DNA from: Xylanimonas allomyrinae
Lineage (GTDB): Bacteria; Actinomycetota; Actinomycetes; Actinomycetales; Cellulomonadaceae
Assembly (NCBI RefSeq): GCF_004135345.1
Contig: NZ_CP035495.1
Coordinates: forward strand, 1,116,001-1,180,000
DNA: 64,000 nucleotides
Direction of reading: 5' to 3'
Below are positions 45,379 to 53,643 of this stretch, one piece after another (position 1 is the stretch's first letter; each line of letters begins with the position of its first letter). Position numbers and translations under genes: made by a program. Under the pieces are notes generated by a model that did not search any database, was not told where the DNA came from, and saw only the letters and a list, made by a program, of their open reading frames with translations.

Positions 45379-46722
45379 ATGCCGAAGCAGTACCCGACGC
45401 GCGCCTCGCTGCACCGGCCCGTCGCACCCGCTGCCGACCACGCGACGGCGGCGGACGAGACGGCATCCCACGCGGCGCCGTCCGGCACCCGCGCCCGGGC
45501 AGCGCACCAGATTTCCGCAGCACCCACCACGCGAGCCGAGCGCCGCACCGCCGAGCGCGGACCCGTGCGCCGCCGACCCTCGCTGCACCTGCTGACCCCG
45601 ACGGGTGGCCTCGCCATGATGGCGTCCGCGTTCCTCGTCGCGACCGTCGCAGCCGACCCCGCCCACGTCCCACCCCGCAGCGAGGCTGCCGCAGCGGAGC
45701 ACGCCGCCACGCCGGTGCCGCCCGCCGACCGCTCGGCCGGCGCCGGTCGCGCAGGAGACCGCACCCCGCTCGTCGTCGACGGCCATGCGCAGCCCGACGT
45801 CCACCCGGTCGACGCGGCGACAAGCGCGCTCGAGCGCGCCGCGGAGGTCGTCGTCACCGAGGCGCGTGCCACGCCGGCACAGCGCGAGGAGGTCCTGGCG
45901 GCGTCCGCGGTGCTGCGCGAGCTGGTCCAGCGGGCACACGTCGGCGAGGCTCCGGCGCCCGCCGACCCCGACCTCGCCGACGCCGTCAGGGCCGCGCTGC
46001 AGTCCGCCGCCGACCACCAGGCCGGGCTGGCCGCCGATTCCGACGGCGCGACCCTCCTCTCGGCCGCCACCGCGATCGACGTCGTCGAGGACGAGTCGGC
46101 GGCACCCGACGCAGACTCCCCTGCCACCCTCACGTTCGCCATCGAGCGGGCCACGGCCCACCTCTCCGGCCTCCTGAGCAGCATCGAGCCCGCGGCGGTC
46201 GCCGTCGAGCCCGCGCCGCTGACGCCCGACGCGATCCTCGCCCAGCAGATCGCCGAGGGCCGCGCCGACAGCGAACGCCTGCGCGCGTACGCGGGCGTCA
46301 CGGCCGGTCACGCGAACGGGCGACTGCCGGCCCGCGTGCTCGCCGAGCTCTCGTGGGCGCGCGGTCATCGCCTGCGGCCCGACGCCGCCGCGCAGCTCGA
46401 ACGCCTCAACACCGCCTTCCGGGCCCGTTTCGGCCACGACCTGCACATCACCGACTCCTACCGCTCGTTCGACGGGCAGGTCCGCGCCCGCGCCCTTCGT
46501 GGCCGCCTCGCCGCGACACCGGGCACCTCCAACCACGGTTGGGGCGTCGCCGTCGACCTCGGCTCGGGCGTCAACCGCTTCGGCACGGCCACCCATCGGT
46601 GGATGCGCGAGAACGCGCCGTCGTTCGGGTGGCACCTGCCAGGCTGGGCCCGGGAGAACGGCTCCAAGCCCGAACCATGGCACTGGGAGTTCGAGGGCGC
46701 ACCCGAGTCCTTCGCCGACTGA
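45379..46722 (+). CDS. Membrane-anchored M15 (VanY-type) D,D-carboxypeptidase (447 aa)
   Basis: Trims D-Ala from peptidoglycan stem peptides or a related wall bond. A 70-residue basic cytoplasmic N-terminus and one membrane helix (about 74-92) precede a long Ala/Pro/Asp-rich helical region. The VanY domain (about 330-447) has SYRSFDGQ, zinc ligands His and Asp in SNHGWGVAVDLG and the Glu/His pair in EPWHWEF. All catalytic positions are present. ATG 45379 is preceded by CCGAGG. The long low-complexity spacer is probably a wall-spanning stalk. Confidence 0.88.
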   Translation: MPKQYPTRASLHRPVAPAADHATAADETASHAAPSGTRARAAHQISAAPTTRAERRTAERGPVRRRPSLHLLTPTGGLAMMASAFLVATVAADPAHVPPRSEAAAAEHAATPVPPADRSAGAGRAGDRTPLVVDGHAQPDVHPVDAATSALERAAEVVVTEARATPAQREEVLAASAVLRELVQRAHVGEAPAPADPDLADAVRAALQSAADHQAGLAADSDGATLLSAATAIDVVEDESAAPDADSPATLTFAIERATAHLSGLLSSIEPAAVAVEPAPLTPDAILAQQIAEGRADSERLRAYAGVTAGHANGRLPARVLAELSWARGHRLRPDAAAQLERLNTAFRARFGHDLHITDSYRSFDGQVRARALRGRLAATPGTSNHGWGVAVDLGSGVNRFGTATHRWMRENAPSFGWHLPGWARENGSKPEPWHWEFEGAPESFAD

Positions 46723-46778
46723 GCCGGCAGGCGCATCGCGCGCGCCGGCGGTTGCCGTCGCGCGCAGCACCGGGGACA

Positions 46779-46808
46779 GGGCACGTCGCCGCGGGCCGGG
46801 ACGTGCCC
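46779..46808. terminator. Hairpin between convergent VanY and acyl-CoA synthetase genes
   Basis: GGGCACGTC (46779-46787) pairs perfectly with GACGTGCCC (46800-46808); the loop itself can pair (CCG/CGG). It sits in the 92-base convergent gap, nearer the synthetase gene. Confidence 0.55.
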
Positions 46809-46814
46809 GCGACG

Positions 46815-48497
46815 TCAGACTGCCGGGCCCGCGAGCAGGCTCTCGCGCACCGCGCGGCGCAGCACCTTGCCGATCGCCGAGCGCGGCAGCTCGGTCATGA
46901 CGACGACCGAGCGCGGCACGGCGTAGCGCGCCAGGGTGTCGCCCACCCACTCGCGCACGGTCGCCAGGTCGAGCGAGGCGACGTCGCGGGCCAGCACCAC
47001 GGCCGCCACGACCCGCTCGCCGAGGTCTCCGCCCGGCATCCCGACGACGGCGACCTCCTCGATCTGCGGCATGTCCCGCAGCCGGTCCTCGACCTGCGAC
47101 GGGTAGACCTTGTACCCGCCGGTGACGATGACCTCCTTGGACCGGTCCACGAGCGTGACGAACCCGTCGTCGTCGACCACGACGACATCGCCGGTGCGCA
47201 GCCAGCCGCCGGGCAGCAGCACGGCCGCCGTCTCCTGGGGGCGCTGCCAGTAGCCGGCGAACACCTGCGGGCCGGCGACCTGAAGCTCTCCGCGCTCGCC
47301 GGGCCCCACCTCGCGCTCCGGGTCGTCCGGGTCCACGACGCGCATGCGCGTGGAGGGGAACGGCACCCCGAGCGCACCGGGGCGGCGGCGGGCGTCGAGC
47401 GGGCTGCCGAGCGCGACCGGCGAGGTCTCGGTCATGCCGTAGCCCTCGATCACGAGGCCGCCCGTCGCGGCCTCCCATGCGCGCGCCGTCTCGAGCGGCA
47501 GGGCCATCGACCCGGAGATCGCGATGCGGAAGCTCGTCAGGTCGACGCCGCGCTCCTGCGCGGCCGCCGTCAGGCGCGCGAGCATCGGCGGGACGGCCGG
47601 CAGGAACGTGCCGGGCCGGCGCTTCTGGGCGGCGAGGACCGCACCGACGTCGAACTTGGGCAGCAGCACCACCGTGGCCGCGATCCGCGTGGCGTAGGCG
47701 AGGCACAGCATCATGCCGAACGCGTGGAAGAACGGCAGCACGCCGTAGACGACCTCGCTCTGGGCGGCGCTCTGGCCGGTCCACGCCTGCCCCTGCACGC
47801 AGTTGGCGACGAGGTTGCGGTGGCTGAGCATCACGGCCTTGGGCTCGCCTGTCGTGCCGCCGGTGTAGATGAGCAGCGCGAGGTCGTCGGGCGCCGCGTC
47901 CACGGCCGGGACGCCGGTGCCGGCGTCGCGCAGCAGGCGGTGCCACGGCGTCGTGGTCGGCGGTGTGCCCCGCAGCGCGCGGCGCCGACGGCGCAGCGCG
48001 GGCACGGGCAGGCGCAGCGCCCATCGCTTGGCCGCGGGCAGGTCGTGGGTGAGGTCGACCGGGACGACGGAGGCGTCCGTCGCGTCGAGCGCACCGGACA
48101 GCGCGGCCGCCGCCGCGGACCAGGCGATCACCACCCGGGCTCCGCAGTCGCCGACGAGGTGTGCCGCCTGCTGCGCGCCGAGCGTGGGGTTGAGCTCGAC
48201 GACGACGGCGCCCAGCCGCAGCACGGCCCAGAAGGCGACGACGTGGCTGGGGCAGTTGGGCAGCGAGATCGCGACCCGGTCGCCCGGCCGGACGCCGAGG
48301 CTCGCGAGGGCGCTCGCGGCGCGGTCGACGTGCTGGTCGAGCTCGCCGTACGTGGTGGTCGCACCGAGAAAGTCGAGCGCGACGCGATCGCCGTGGCGCG
48401 CCGCCGCCCGGTCCAGCGCGGAGGTCAGCGGCTCGTCGGGAACCTCGACGGTTGCCGGGGTGTCCATCGGGCGCTGCGGCGCCGGTGAAGTCTTCAC
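46815..48497 (-). CDS. AMP-forming acyl-CoA synthetase/ligase, FadD-like (560 aa)
   Basis: Activates a carboxylic acid, most likely a medium or long fatty acid, to its CoA thioester via an acyl-adenylate. The P-loop-like IYTGGTTGEPKAV, the adenylate motif GYGMTETSP, TGDVVVVDDDGFVTLVDRSKE and the C-terminal catalytic Lys in RSAIGKVLRR are all present. GTG 48497 lies directly next to the operator-like repeats; a methionine ten codons later (MDTPATVEV) is an alternative start. It is not part of the aromatic island's coding strand set, but its promoter is 200 bases from the GntR gene. Confidence 0.87.
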   Translation of the reverse strand: MKTSPAPQRPMDTPATVEVPDEPLTSALDRAAARHGDRVALDFLGATTTYGELDQHVDRAASALASLGVRPGDRVAISLPNCPSHVVAFWAVLRLGAVVVELNPTLGAQQAAHLVGDCGARVVIAWSAAAAALSGALDATDASVVPVDLTHDLPAAKRWALRLPVPALRRRRRALRGTPPTTTPWHRLLRDAGTGVPAVDAAPDDLALLIYTGGTTGEPKAVMLSHRNLVANCVQGQAWTGQSAAQSEVVYGVLPFFHAFGMMLCLAYATRIAATVVLLPKFDVGAVLAAQKRRPGTFLPAVPPMLARLTAAAQERGVDLTSFRIAISGSMALPLETARAWEAATGGLVIEGYGMTETSPVALGSPLDARRRPGALGVPFPSTRMRVVDPDDPEREVGPGERGELQVAGPQVFAGYWQRPQETAAVLLPGGWLRTGDVVVVDDDGFVTLVDRSKEVIVTGGYKVYPSQVEDRLRDMPQIEEVAVVGMPGGDLGERVVAAVVLARDVASLDLATVREWVGDTLARYAVPRSVVVMTELPRSAIGKVLRRAVRESLLAGPAV

Positions 48498-48499
48498 TA

Positions 48500-48530
48500 C
48501 GCCACCGTAACCTACGGTGGCGTAGGTTAC
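48500..48530. promoter_or_regulatory. Two overlapping perfect inverted repeats at the acyl-CoA synthetase promoter
   Basis: CGCCACCGTA-3-TACGGTGGCG (48500-48522) and GTAACCTACG-4-CGTAGGTTAC (48507-48530) are both perfect and share 16 bases. They end 2 bases before the GTG and would overlap any -10. This looks like a repressor operator, probably of a TetR-type fatty-acid regulator encoded elsewhere. Confidence 0.7.
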
Positions 48531-48645
48531 TGGGCGGCTCCACGACCTCTTCACGCGCCGAGCACCCCACGGCGCGCACAGAACGTCGTCCACCGACCGG
48601 ACAGCGGCGATGTCGCGGCGCCCGGCGCCCCTGCGCCGCAAGCAA

Positions 48646-48678
48646 CGTATACGATCGGGTCGATCCGTCGTACGACGG
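48646..48678. promoter_or_regulatory. Promoter/operator region of the GntR gene
   Basis: CGTATACGATCG (48646-48657) includes a -10-like TACGAT and a near-palindrome of the type ATCGTATACGAT (10 of 12). Eight bases on, CCGTCGTACGACGG (48665-48678) is a perfect 14-base palindrome over the expected transcription start. Autoregulation is likely. Confidence 0.55.
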
Positions 48679-48703
48679 CCCGCGCAGGCATCGAGGAGGA
48701 CAG

Positions 48704-49381
48704 GTGGACACGGCAGCCCGCTCCACGCTCTCCAAGTCCGAGCGCGTCTACCAGACGCTGCGCGGACGCATCGCCGACGGCACCTACGTCGGCGGCTTCC
48801 GCCTCGTGCTCGACAAGCTGGCACGCGAGCTCGACGTCTCGCCCGTCCCGGTCCGCGAAGCCGTGCGCCGGCTCGAGGCCGAAGGCCTGGTGACCTTCAC
48901 CCGCAACGTCGGCGCGGAGGTGCGCGGCATCGACGTCCACGAGTACGTCGACGCCATGCAGACCCTCGCCTACCTCGAGGGCGCCGCGACAAGCCTGGCA
49001 AGCCCGCACCTGACGCGCGAGCACCGCCTGCGGGCACGCGAGCTCAACCGCGAGATGCTGCAGCTGCTGGCGCACGGGTTCGACCCCGTGCGCTTCACCG
49101 AGCTCAACGAGCAGTTCCACCGCACGCTGTGCGCCGCATGCCCCAACGCGCACCTCATGTCGGTGCTCGAGCGCGAGTGGCAGCGCATGTCGCTCATCCG
49201 CCGTTCGAGCTTCGCGGCGATCCCCGCCCGCACCCAGGAGTCGGTCTGCGAGCACACGCGCATCCTCGACCTCATCGAGGCGGACGCACCGGCGAACGAG
49301 GTCGAGAGCGCCGTGCGCGACCACAAGCTGCGCACGATGGCGCAGTACCTCGCGACACGCCGCGGCGTCGCAGCCTCCTGA
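48704..49381 (+). CDS. GntR-family regulator, FadR/FCD subfamily (225 aa)
   Basis: N-terminal winged helix (about 10-70: VYQTLRGRIADGTYVGG, LARELDVSPVPVREAVRRLEAEGLV) and a C-terminal FCD ligand domain with metal-ligand-like residues (LNEQFHRTLCAAC, VCEHTRILDLIEAD, VRDHKLRTMAQYL). By position it controls the homoprotocatechuate genes that converge on it. GTG 48704 has GAGGAGGA upstream. Similar sites lie at its own promoter and in the divergent promoter at 55.2 kb. The effector is probably a pathway intermediate. Confidence 0.9.
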   Translation: MDTAARSTLSKSERVYQTLRGRIADGTYVGGFRLVLDKLARELDVSPVPVREAVRRLEAEGLVTFTRNVGAEVRGIDVHEYVDAMQTLAYLEGAATSLASPHLTREHRLRARELNREMLQLLAHGFDPVRFTELNEQFHRTLCAACPNAHLMSVLEREWQRMSLIRRSSFAAIPARTQESVCEHTRILDLIEADAPANEVESAVRDHKLRTMAQYLATRRGVAAS

Positions 49382-49442
49382 GGTCGGGCGTCCCGAGGCC
49401 CCGGGCCACGCGCCGGCGCGCGATCCGGGACCCTGCGGAGCG

Positions 49443-50231
49443 TCAGGCGCGCCCCGCCACCCAGGTGTCGGCGAGCGCCTCGCTCCCGCGCGCGAGCAGC
49501 GCGACGTCGGCCCCCACGAGCACGAACGTCGCGCCCGCGTCGAGGTAGGCGCGCGCGGCGACCGGGTCGAACGCGTTGACGCCCACGGGCGTCCCCGCCG
49601 CGCGCACGGCCTCGAAGGTCGCCAGCACGGCGGCGACGACGTCGGGGTGGGTCTGCTGCCCGAGCAGCCCCATCGACGCGGCCAGGTCGGACGGGCCGAC
49701 GAACACGCCGTCCACGCCGTCGACGGCGGCGATCGCGCCCGCGTTCGCCACCCCGGTCTCCGACTCGATCTGGACGACGACCGCCACGTGCGAGGCGGCG
49801 TTCGCCAGGTAGTCCTCGACGCGGCTCCAGCGCGCGCCGCGCGCGAGGGCGCTGCCCACCCCGCGGATGCCGCGGGGCGGGTAGTGCGCCGCCCGGACGG
49901 CCGCCTCGGCCTGCTCGGGCGTGTCGACCATGGGGACCACGAGCGTCTGCGCCCCCAGGTCGAGGTACTGCTTGATGGTCACCGGGTCTGCCGACGGCAC
50001 CCGCACCACGGCCGTGGCCGGGTACGGGGACATCGCCTGGAGGAGCGACGTCGTCGTCTCCAGGCCCACCGGCGAGTGCTCGGCGTCGACGAGGACCCAG
50101 TCGACGCCCGAGCCGGCGCAGATCTCCGCCACGACCGGGCTGCCCGAGCAGACCCACATGCCCGCGAGGGGGCGGTCGGTGGCGGCGAGACGCTCGCGCA
50201 GCGTCGGCGGCAGTGTCAGACGAAGCGGCAC
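49443..50231 (-). CDS. hpaI: HpaI/HpcH-type class II aldolase (262 aa)
   Basis: Cleaves 4-hydroxy-2-oxo-heptane-1,7-dioate to pyruvate and succinate semialdehyde. The family signature SGVDWVLVDAEHSP (about 36-49), the active-site Arg/Glu region VVVQIESETGV and the GPSDLAASMG metal loop are present. GTG 50231 is chosen; it overlaps the end of hpaH by 16 bases, has GGGGACC upstream and gives the usual N-terminus. Last gene of the minus-strand catabolic operon, convergent with the GntR gene. Confidence 0.9.
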   Translation of the reverse strand: MPLRLTLPPTLRERLAATDRPLAGMWVCSGSPVVAEICAGSGVDWVLVDAEHSPVGLETTTSLLQAMSPYPATAVVRVPSADPVTIKQYLDLGAQTLVVPMVDTPEQAEAAVRAAHYPPRGIRGVGSALARGARWSRVEDYLANAASHVAVVVQIESETGVANAGAIAAVDGVDGVFVGPSDLAASMGLLGQQTHPDVVAAVLATFEAVRAAGTPVGVNAFDPVAARAYLDAGATFVLVGADVALLARGSEALADTWVAGRA

Positions 50232-51001
50232 GAGACGGTCCCCAGCTCTCGGTAGTCGGCCAGCACGGTGTCCCCCGGCTCGACCCACATGGGCCGGGTG
50301 AACGACCCGGCGAGCACGATCTCGCCGGGTCGCAGCACGTCGGAGTGCTGCGCGAGCTTGTTCGCCAGCCATGCCACGCCCGTCGCCGGGTGGTTGAGCA
50401 CGGCGGCGGCGACGCCCGACTCCTCGATGACCTCGTTGCGGTACAGCAGGGCCGAGACCCAGCGCAGGTCCCTCTCGCCGATCGCGACCGGGTTGCCGCC
50501 GTACACCATGCCGCCCATGGCGGCGTTGTCGCTGATGGTGTCGACGATGGTGCGCCCGGCCAGCTCGATGCGCGAGGACAGGATCTCCAGCGCGGGCACG
50601 ACGTACTCGGTCGCGCGCAGCACGTCGAAGACCGTCACGTCGGGCCCTTCGAGCCCGTCGCGCAGGACGAACGCGAGCTCGACCTCGATGCGGACGTTCG
50701 AGAACCGCGCGTGCTCGATGACCGAGCCGTTCTCGAACACCATGTCGGCGAAGATCGCGCCGTAGTCCGGCTCGGAGATCCCGGTGGCCGCCTGCATGAC
50801 CTTCGAGGTGAGGCCGATCTTGCGGCCCACCGGCCGTCTCCCGGCCTCGATCCCCCGGTGCCGCCAGGTGGCCTGGACGGCGTAGGAGTCCTCGACGGTC
50901 ATCTGCGGGTAGCGCCGGGTCAGCAGCGGCACCGTGGTGCGCTCGGCCTCCGCCCGCGCGAGCTCGTCGGCGATGGCGATGCGCGTGGCCTCGTCAAGCA
51001 C
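50216..51001 (-). CDS. hpaH: 2-oxo-hepta-3-ene-1,7-dioate hydratase (261 aa)
   Basis: Hydrates the dienoate formed after decarboxylation, giving the HpaI substrate. Member of the HpcG/MhpD (FAH-fold) hydratase family: GRKIGLTSKVMQ (about 59-70), the metal acids in EVELAFVL and ALEIL, and VAWLANKLA are in place. GTG 51001 has GGAGG upstream, 12 bases behind hpaD. MhpD-type hydratases for related substrates are alternatives, but the hpa neighbours support this name. Confidence 0.9.
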   Translation of the reverse strand: MLDEATRIAIADELARAEAERTTVPLLTRRYPQMTVEDSYAVQATWRHRGIEAGRRPVGRKIGLTSKVMQAATGISEPDYGAIFADMVFENGSVIEHARFSNVRIEVELAFVLRDGLEGPDVTVFDVLRATEYVVPALEILSSRIELAGRTIVDTISDNAAMGGMVYGGNPVAIGERDLRWVSALLYRNEVIEESGVAAAVLNHPATGVAWLANKLAQHSDVLRPGEIVLAGSFTRPMWVEPGDTVLADYRELGTVSCRFV

Positions 51002-51013
51002 GGAACCCTCCGG

Positions 51014-52087
51014 TCACAGCTGGTGGCCCAGCTTGTACTCGGGCTGCGCCTCGCCCTGGCGGGTGTAGGAGAACCCGTCGGCGCCGATCGTCACGGCCAT
51101 CTCGCTGCTCTCGGTGCGCGCGGCGACGGGCTGCGGGTTGCCGTCCAGGTCGAGCACGAGCGACGCGTCGGTGTACCACGAGGGCACGACGGGGTTGCCC
51201 CACCAGTCGCGGCGCTGGTTGTCGTGCACGTCCCAGGTGACCTTCGGGTTGTCGGGGTCGCCCGTGTAGTAGTCCTGCGTGTAGATCTCGACGCGGTGCC
51301 CGTCGGGGTCGCGCAGGTAGAGGTAGAACGCGTTGGAGACGCCGTGGCGGCCCGGCCCGCGCTCGATGCGGTCCGACATGCGCAGCGCGCCCAGCTTGTC
51401 GCAGATCGCGAGGATGTTGTGCTTCTCGTGCGTGGCGAACGCGACGTGGTGCATGCGCGGGCCGTCGCCGCCGGTCATGGCGGTGTCGTGCACGGTGGGC
51501 TTGCGGCGCATCCAGGCGGCGTAGGTGGTGCCCTCGTCGTCCTGGATGTCCTCGGTGATGCGGAAGCCGAGGCTCTCCATGTAGCCGACGGCGCGCGGCA
51601 CGTCGGGCGTGACCTGGTTGAAGTGGTCGAGCCGCACGAGCGCTCCGGGCGTGTGCAGCTCGTAGCGCCAGGTGAGCCGCTCGACGTGCTCGACGTCGTA
51701 GAAGAACTCGTAGGGGAAGCCGAGCGGGTCGGTCACGCGGACCGAGTCGCCCAGGCCCTTGACGAACCCGTCCTTGCGGCGCTCGACGCGGCAGCCCAGC
51801 TCGGTGTAGAAGGCGACGGCGTTGTCGAGCTCCTGCGGGCTGCGCACGCGGAAGGAGAACGCGGCGACGGCGGCCACCGGGCCCTTGCGCAGCACGAGGT
51901 TGTGGTGGATGAACTCCTCGAGGCTGCGCAGGTAGATCGTGTTCTCGTCCTCCTCGGTGACGACGAGGTTGAGCACCTCCACGTAGAAGCGGCGCGAGGC
52001 CTCGAGGTCGGTGACGACGAGCTCCATCGAGGCGCAGCGCAGGATGTCCGGCGGGCCGGACACGGGCGTAGGGATGGGCGTGGTCAT
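51014..52087 (-). CDS. hpaD: Homoprotocatechuate 2,3-dioxygenase, type I extradiol (357 aa)
   Basis: Opens the ring of 3,4-dihydroxyphenylacetate with O2. The metal ligands His155 (RLDHFN), His214 (MHHVAF) and Glu267 (RVEIYT) and the catalytic His200 (TVHDTA) fall at the same residue numbers as in the Brevibacterium fuscum and Arthrobacter enzymes, and total length is nearly the same. Two VOC modules are visible (about 15-135 and 150-275) plus the lid-forming C-terminal tail. ATG 52087 is 3 bases behind hpaE. Whether Fe or Mn is used cannot be told. Confidence 0.96.
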   Translation of the reverse strand: MTTPIPTPVSGPPDILRCASMELVVTDLEASRRFYVEVLNLVVTEEDENTIYLRSLEEFIHHNLVLRKGPVAAVAAFSFRVRSPQELDNAVAFYTELGCRVERRKDGFVKGLGDSVRVTDPLGFPYEFFYDVEHVERLTWRYELHTPGALVRLDHFNQVTPDVPRAVGYMESLGFRITEDIQDDEGTTYAAWMRRKPTVHDTAMTGGDGPRMHHVAFATHEKHNILAICDKLGALRMSDRIERGPGRHGVSNAFYLYLRDPDGHRVEIYTQDYYTGDPDNPKVTWDVHDNQRRDWWGNPVVPSWYTDASLVLDLDGNPQPVAARTESSEMAVTIGADGFSYTRQGEAQPEYKLGHQL

Positions 52088-52090
52088 GGT

Positions 52091-53611
52091 TCAAGCTCCT
52101 TTGCCGAACGTCGGGTTGTGAACCTTGCCGAGCGTGATGTGCACTGCTTGCTGGTCGGTGTAGAAGTCGATCGAGCGGTAGCCGCCCTCGTGACCGAGCC
52201 CGGAGGCCTTGACGCCGCCGAAGGGCGTCCGCAGGTCGCGCACGTTGTTGGAGTTGAGCCAGACCATCCCGGCCTCGATCGACTGCGCGAAGTTGTGGGC
52301 GCGCTTGAGGTCGTTGGTCCAGACGTACGCGGCCAGGCCGTACCGGGTGCCGTTGGTCAGCGCGAGCGCCTCGGCGTCGGTGTCGAACGGCGTGATCGCG
52401 ACGACGGGGCCGAAGATCTCCTCCTGGAAGATCCGCGCGTCGGGCTTGACGTCGGCGAAGACCGTCGGCGACACGTAGTTGCCGTGCGGGAAGCCCTCGG
52501 GGCGCCCGCCGCCCGCGACGAGCCGGCCCTCGTGCTTGCCGATCTCGACGTAGCTCATGACCTTCGCGTAGTGCTCGGGGTGGACGAGCGCGCCCACCTC
52601 GGTCGCGGGGTCGGCCGGGTCGCCGACGACGACGCGCCGGGCCTGGGCCGCGTAGCGCTCCACGAACTCGTCGTACACGGACCGCTCGACCAGGATCCGC
52701 GAGCCGGCGGTGCAGCGCTCCCCGTTGAGGGAGAACACGCCGAAGATCGTCGCGTCGATCGCGGCGTCGAGGTCGGCGTCGGCGAACACGACGGCCGCCG
52801 ACTTGCCGCCCAGCTCCATCGACAGCCCCTTGAGGTAGGGCGCGGCGTTGGCGAAGATGAGCTGGCCGGTGCGCGACTCGCCCGTGAACGAGATGAGCGG
52901 CACGTCGGGGTGCTTGACCAGGGCGTCCCCGGCGTCCTCGCCCAGCCCGTTGACGAGGTTGAACACACCTTCGGGCAGGCCGGCCTCCTCGAAGATGCCC
53001 GCCCACAGCGACGCCGACAGCGGCGTGAACTCGGCGGGCTTGAGCACCACCGTGTTGCCCGTGGCCAGCGCGGGGCCGAGCTTCCAGGACTCGAGCATGA
53101 AGGGCGTGTTCCAGGGCGTGATGAGCCCGGCGACGCCGATCGGCTTGCGGTTGACGTAGTTGACCTGGCGTCCCGGGACCTTGAACGTGTCGTCGGCCTG
53201 GGCGACGATCAGGTCGGCGAAGAACCGGAAGTTCTCCGCGGCGCGGCGCGCCTGTCCCAGCGCCTGCGTGATCGGCAGGCCCGTGTCGAACGTCTCGAGC
53301 TCGGCCAGGCGGGCGTCTCGCGACTCGACGATGTCGGCGACCTTGTGCAGCACGCGCGACCGCTCGCGCGGCAGCAGCCGCGGCCACGGTCCGTTCTCGA
53401 ACGCCTCGGTCGCTGCGACGACGGCGGCGTCGACGTCGGCCTTCTTCCCGGCAGCGGCGTGCACGTACGTCTCGTTGGTCAGCGGGTCGAGCACGTCGAA
53501 CGTCGCGCCGTCGACCGAGTCGACCAGCGTGCCGCCGATGTAGTGCTGGATCCGCTGCGGCAGGTCGGCCGGCAGGCGGCGGGCCGCCGGTGCGGTGTGC
53601 GTGTCGGTCAT
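52091..53611 (-). CDS. hpaE: 5-carboxymethyl-2-hydroxymuconate semialdehyde dehydrogenase (506 aa)
   Basis: NAD-dependent oxidation of the ring-cleavage product to the dicarboxylate. ALDH fold with TPWNTPFMLESWK, the glutamate motif MELGGKS and the catalytic Cys in LNGERCTAGSR, an arrangement close to HpaE. The start ATG 53611 has GGAGAG upstream; an apparent N-terminal extension in the same frame is shadow of the next gene. It lies between the FAH-RraA fusion gene and hpaD in one operon. Confidence 0.93.
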   Translation of the reverse strand: MTDTHTAPAARRLPADLPQRIQHYIGGTLVDSVDGATFDVLDPLTNETYVHAAAGKKADVDAAVVAATEAFENGPWPRLLPRERSRVLHKVADIVESRDARLAELETFDTGLPITQALGQARRAAENFRFFADLIVAQADDTFKVPGRQVNYVNRKPIGVAGLITPWNTPFMLESWKLGPALATGNTVVLKPAEFTPLSASLWAGIFEEAGLPEGVFNLVNGLGEDAGDALVKHPDVPLISFTGESRTGQLIFANAAPYLKGLSMELGGKSAAVVFADADLDAAIDATIFGVFSLNGERCTAGSRILVERSVYDEFVERYAAQARRVVVGDPADPATEVGALVHPEHYAKVMSYVEIGKHEGRLVAGGGRPEGFPHGNYVSPTVFADVKPDARIFQEEIFGPVVAITPFDTDAEALALTNGTRYGLAAYVWTNDLKRAHNFAQSIEAGMVWLNSNNVRDLRTPFGGVKASGLGHEGGYRSIDFYTDQQAVHITLGKVHNPTFGKGA

Positions 53612-53643
53612 CGTCTCTCCCGGGGGGGTCGGGTCGGTTGCGG

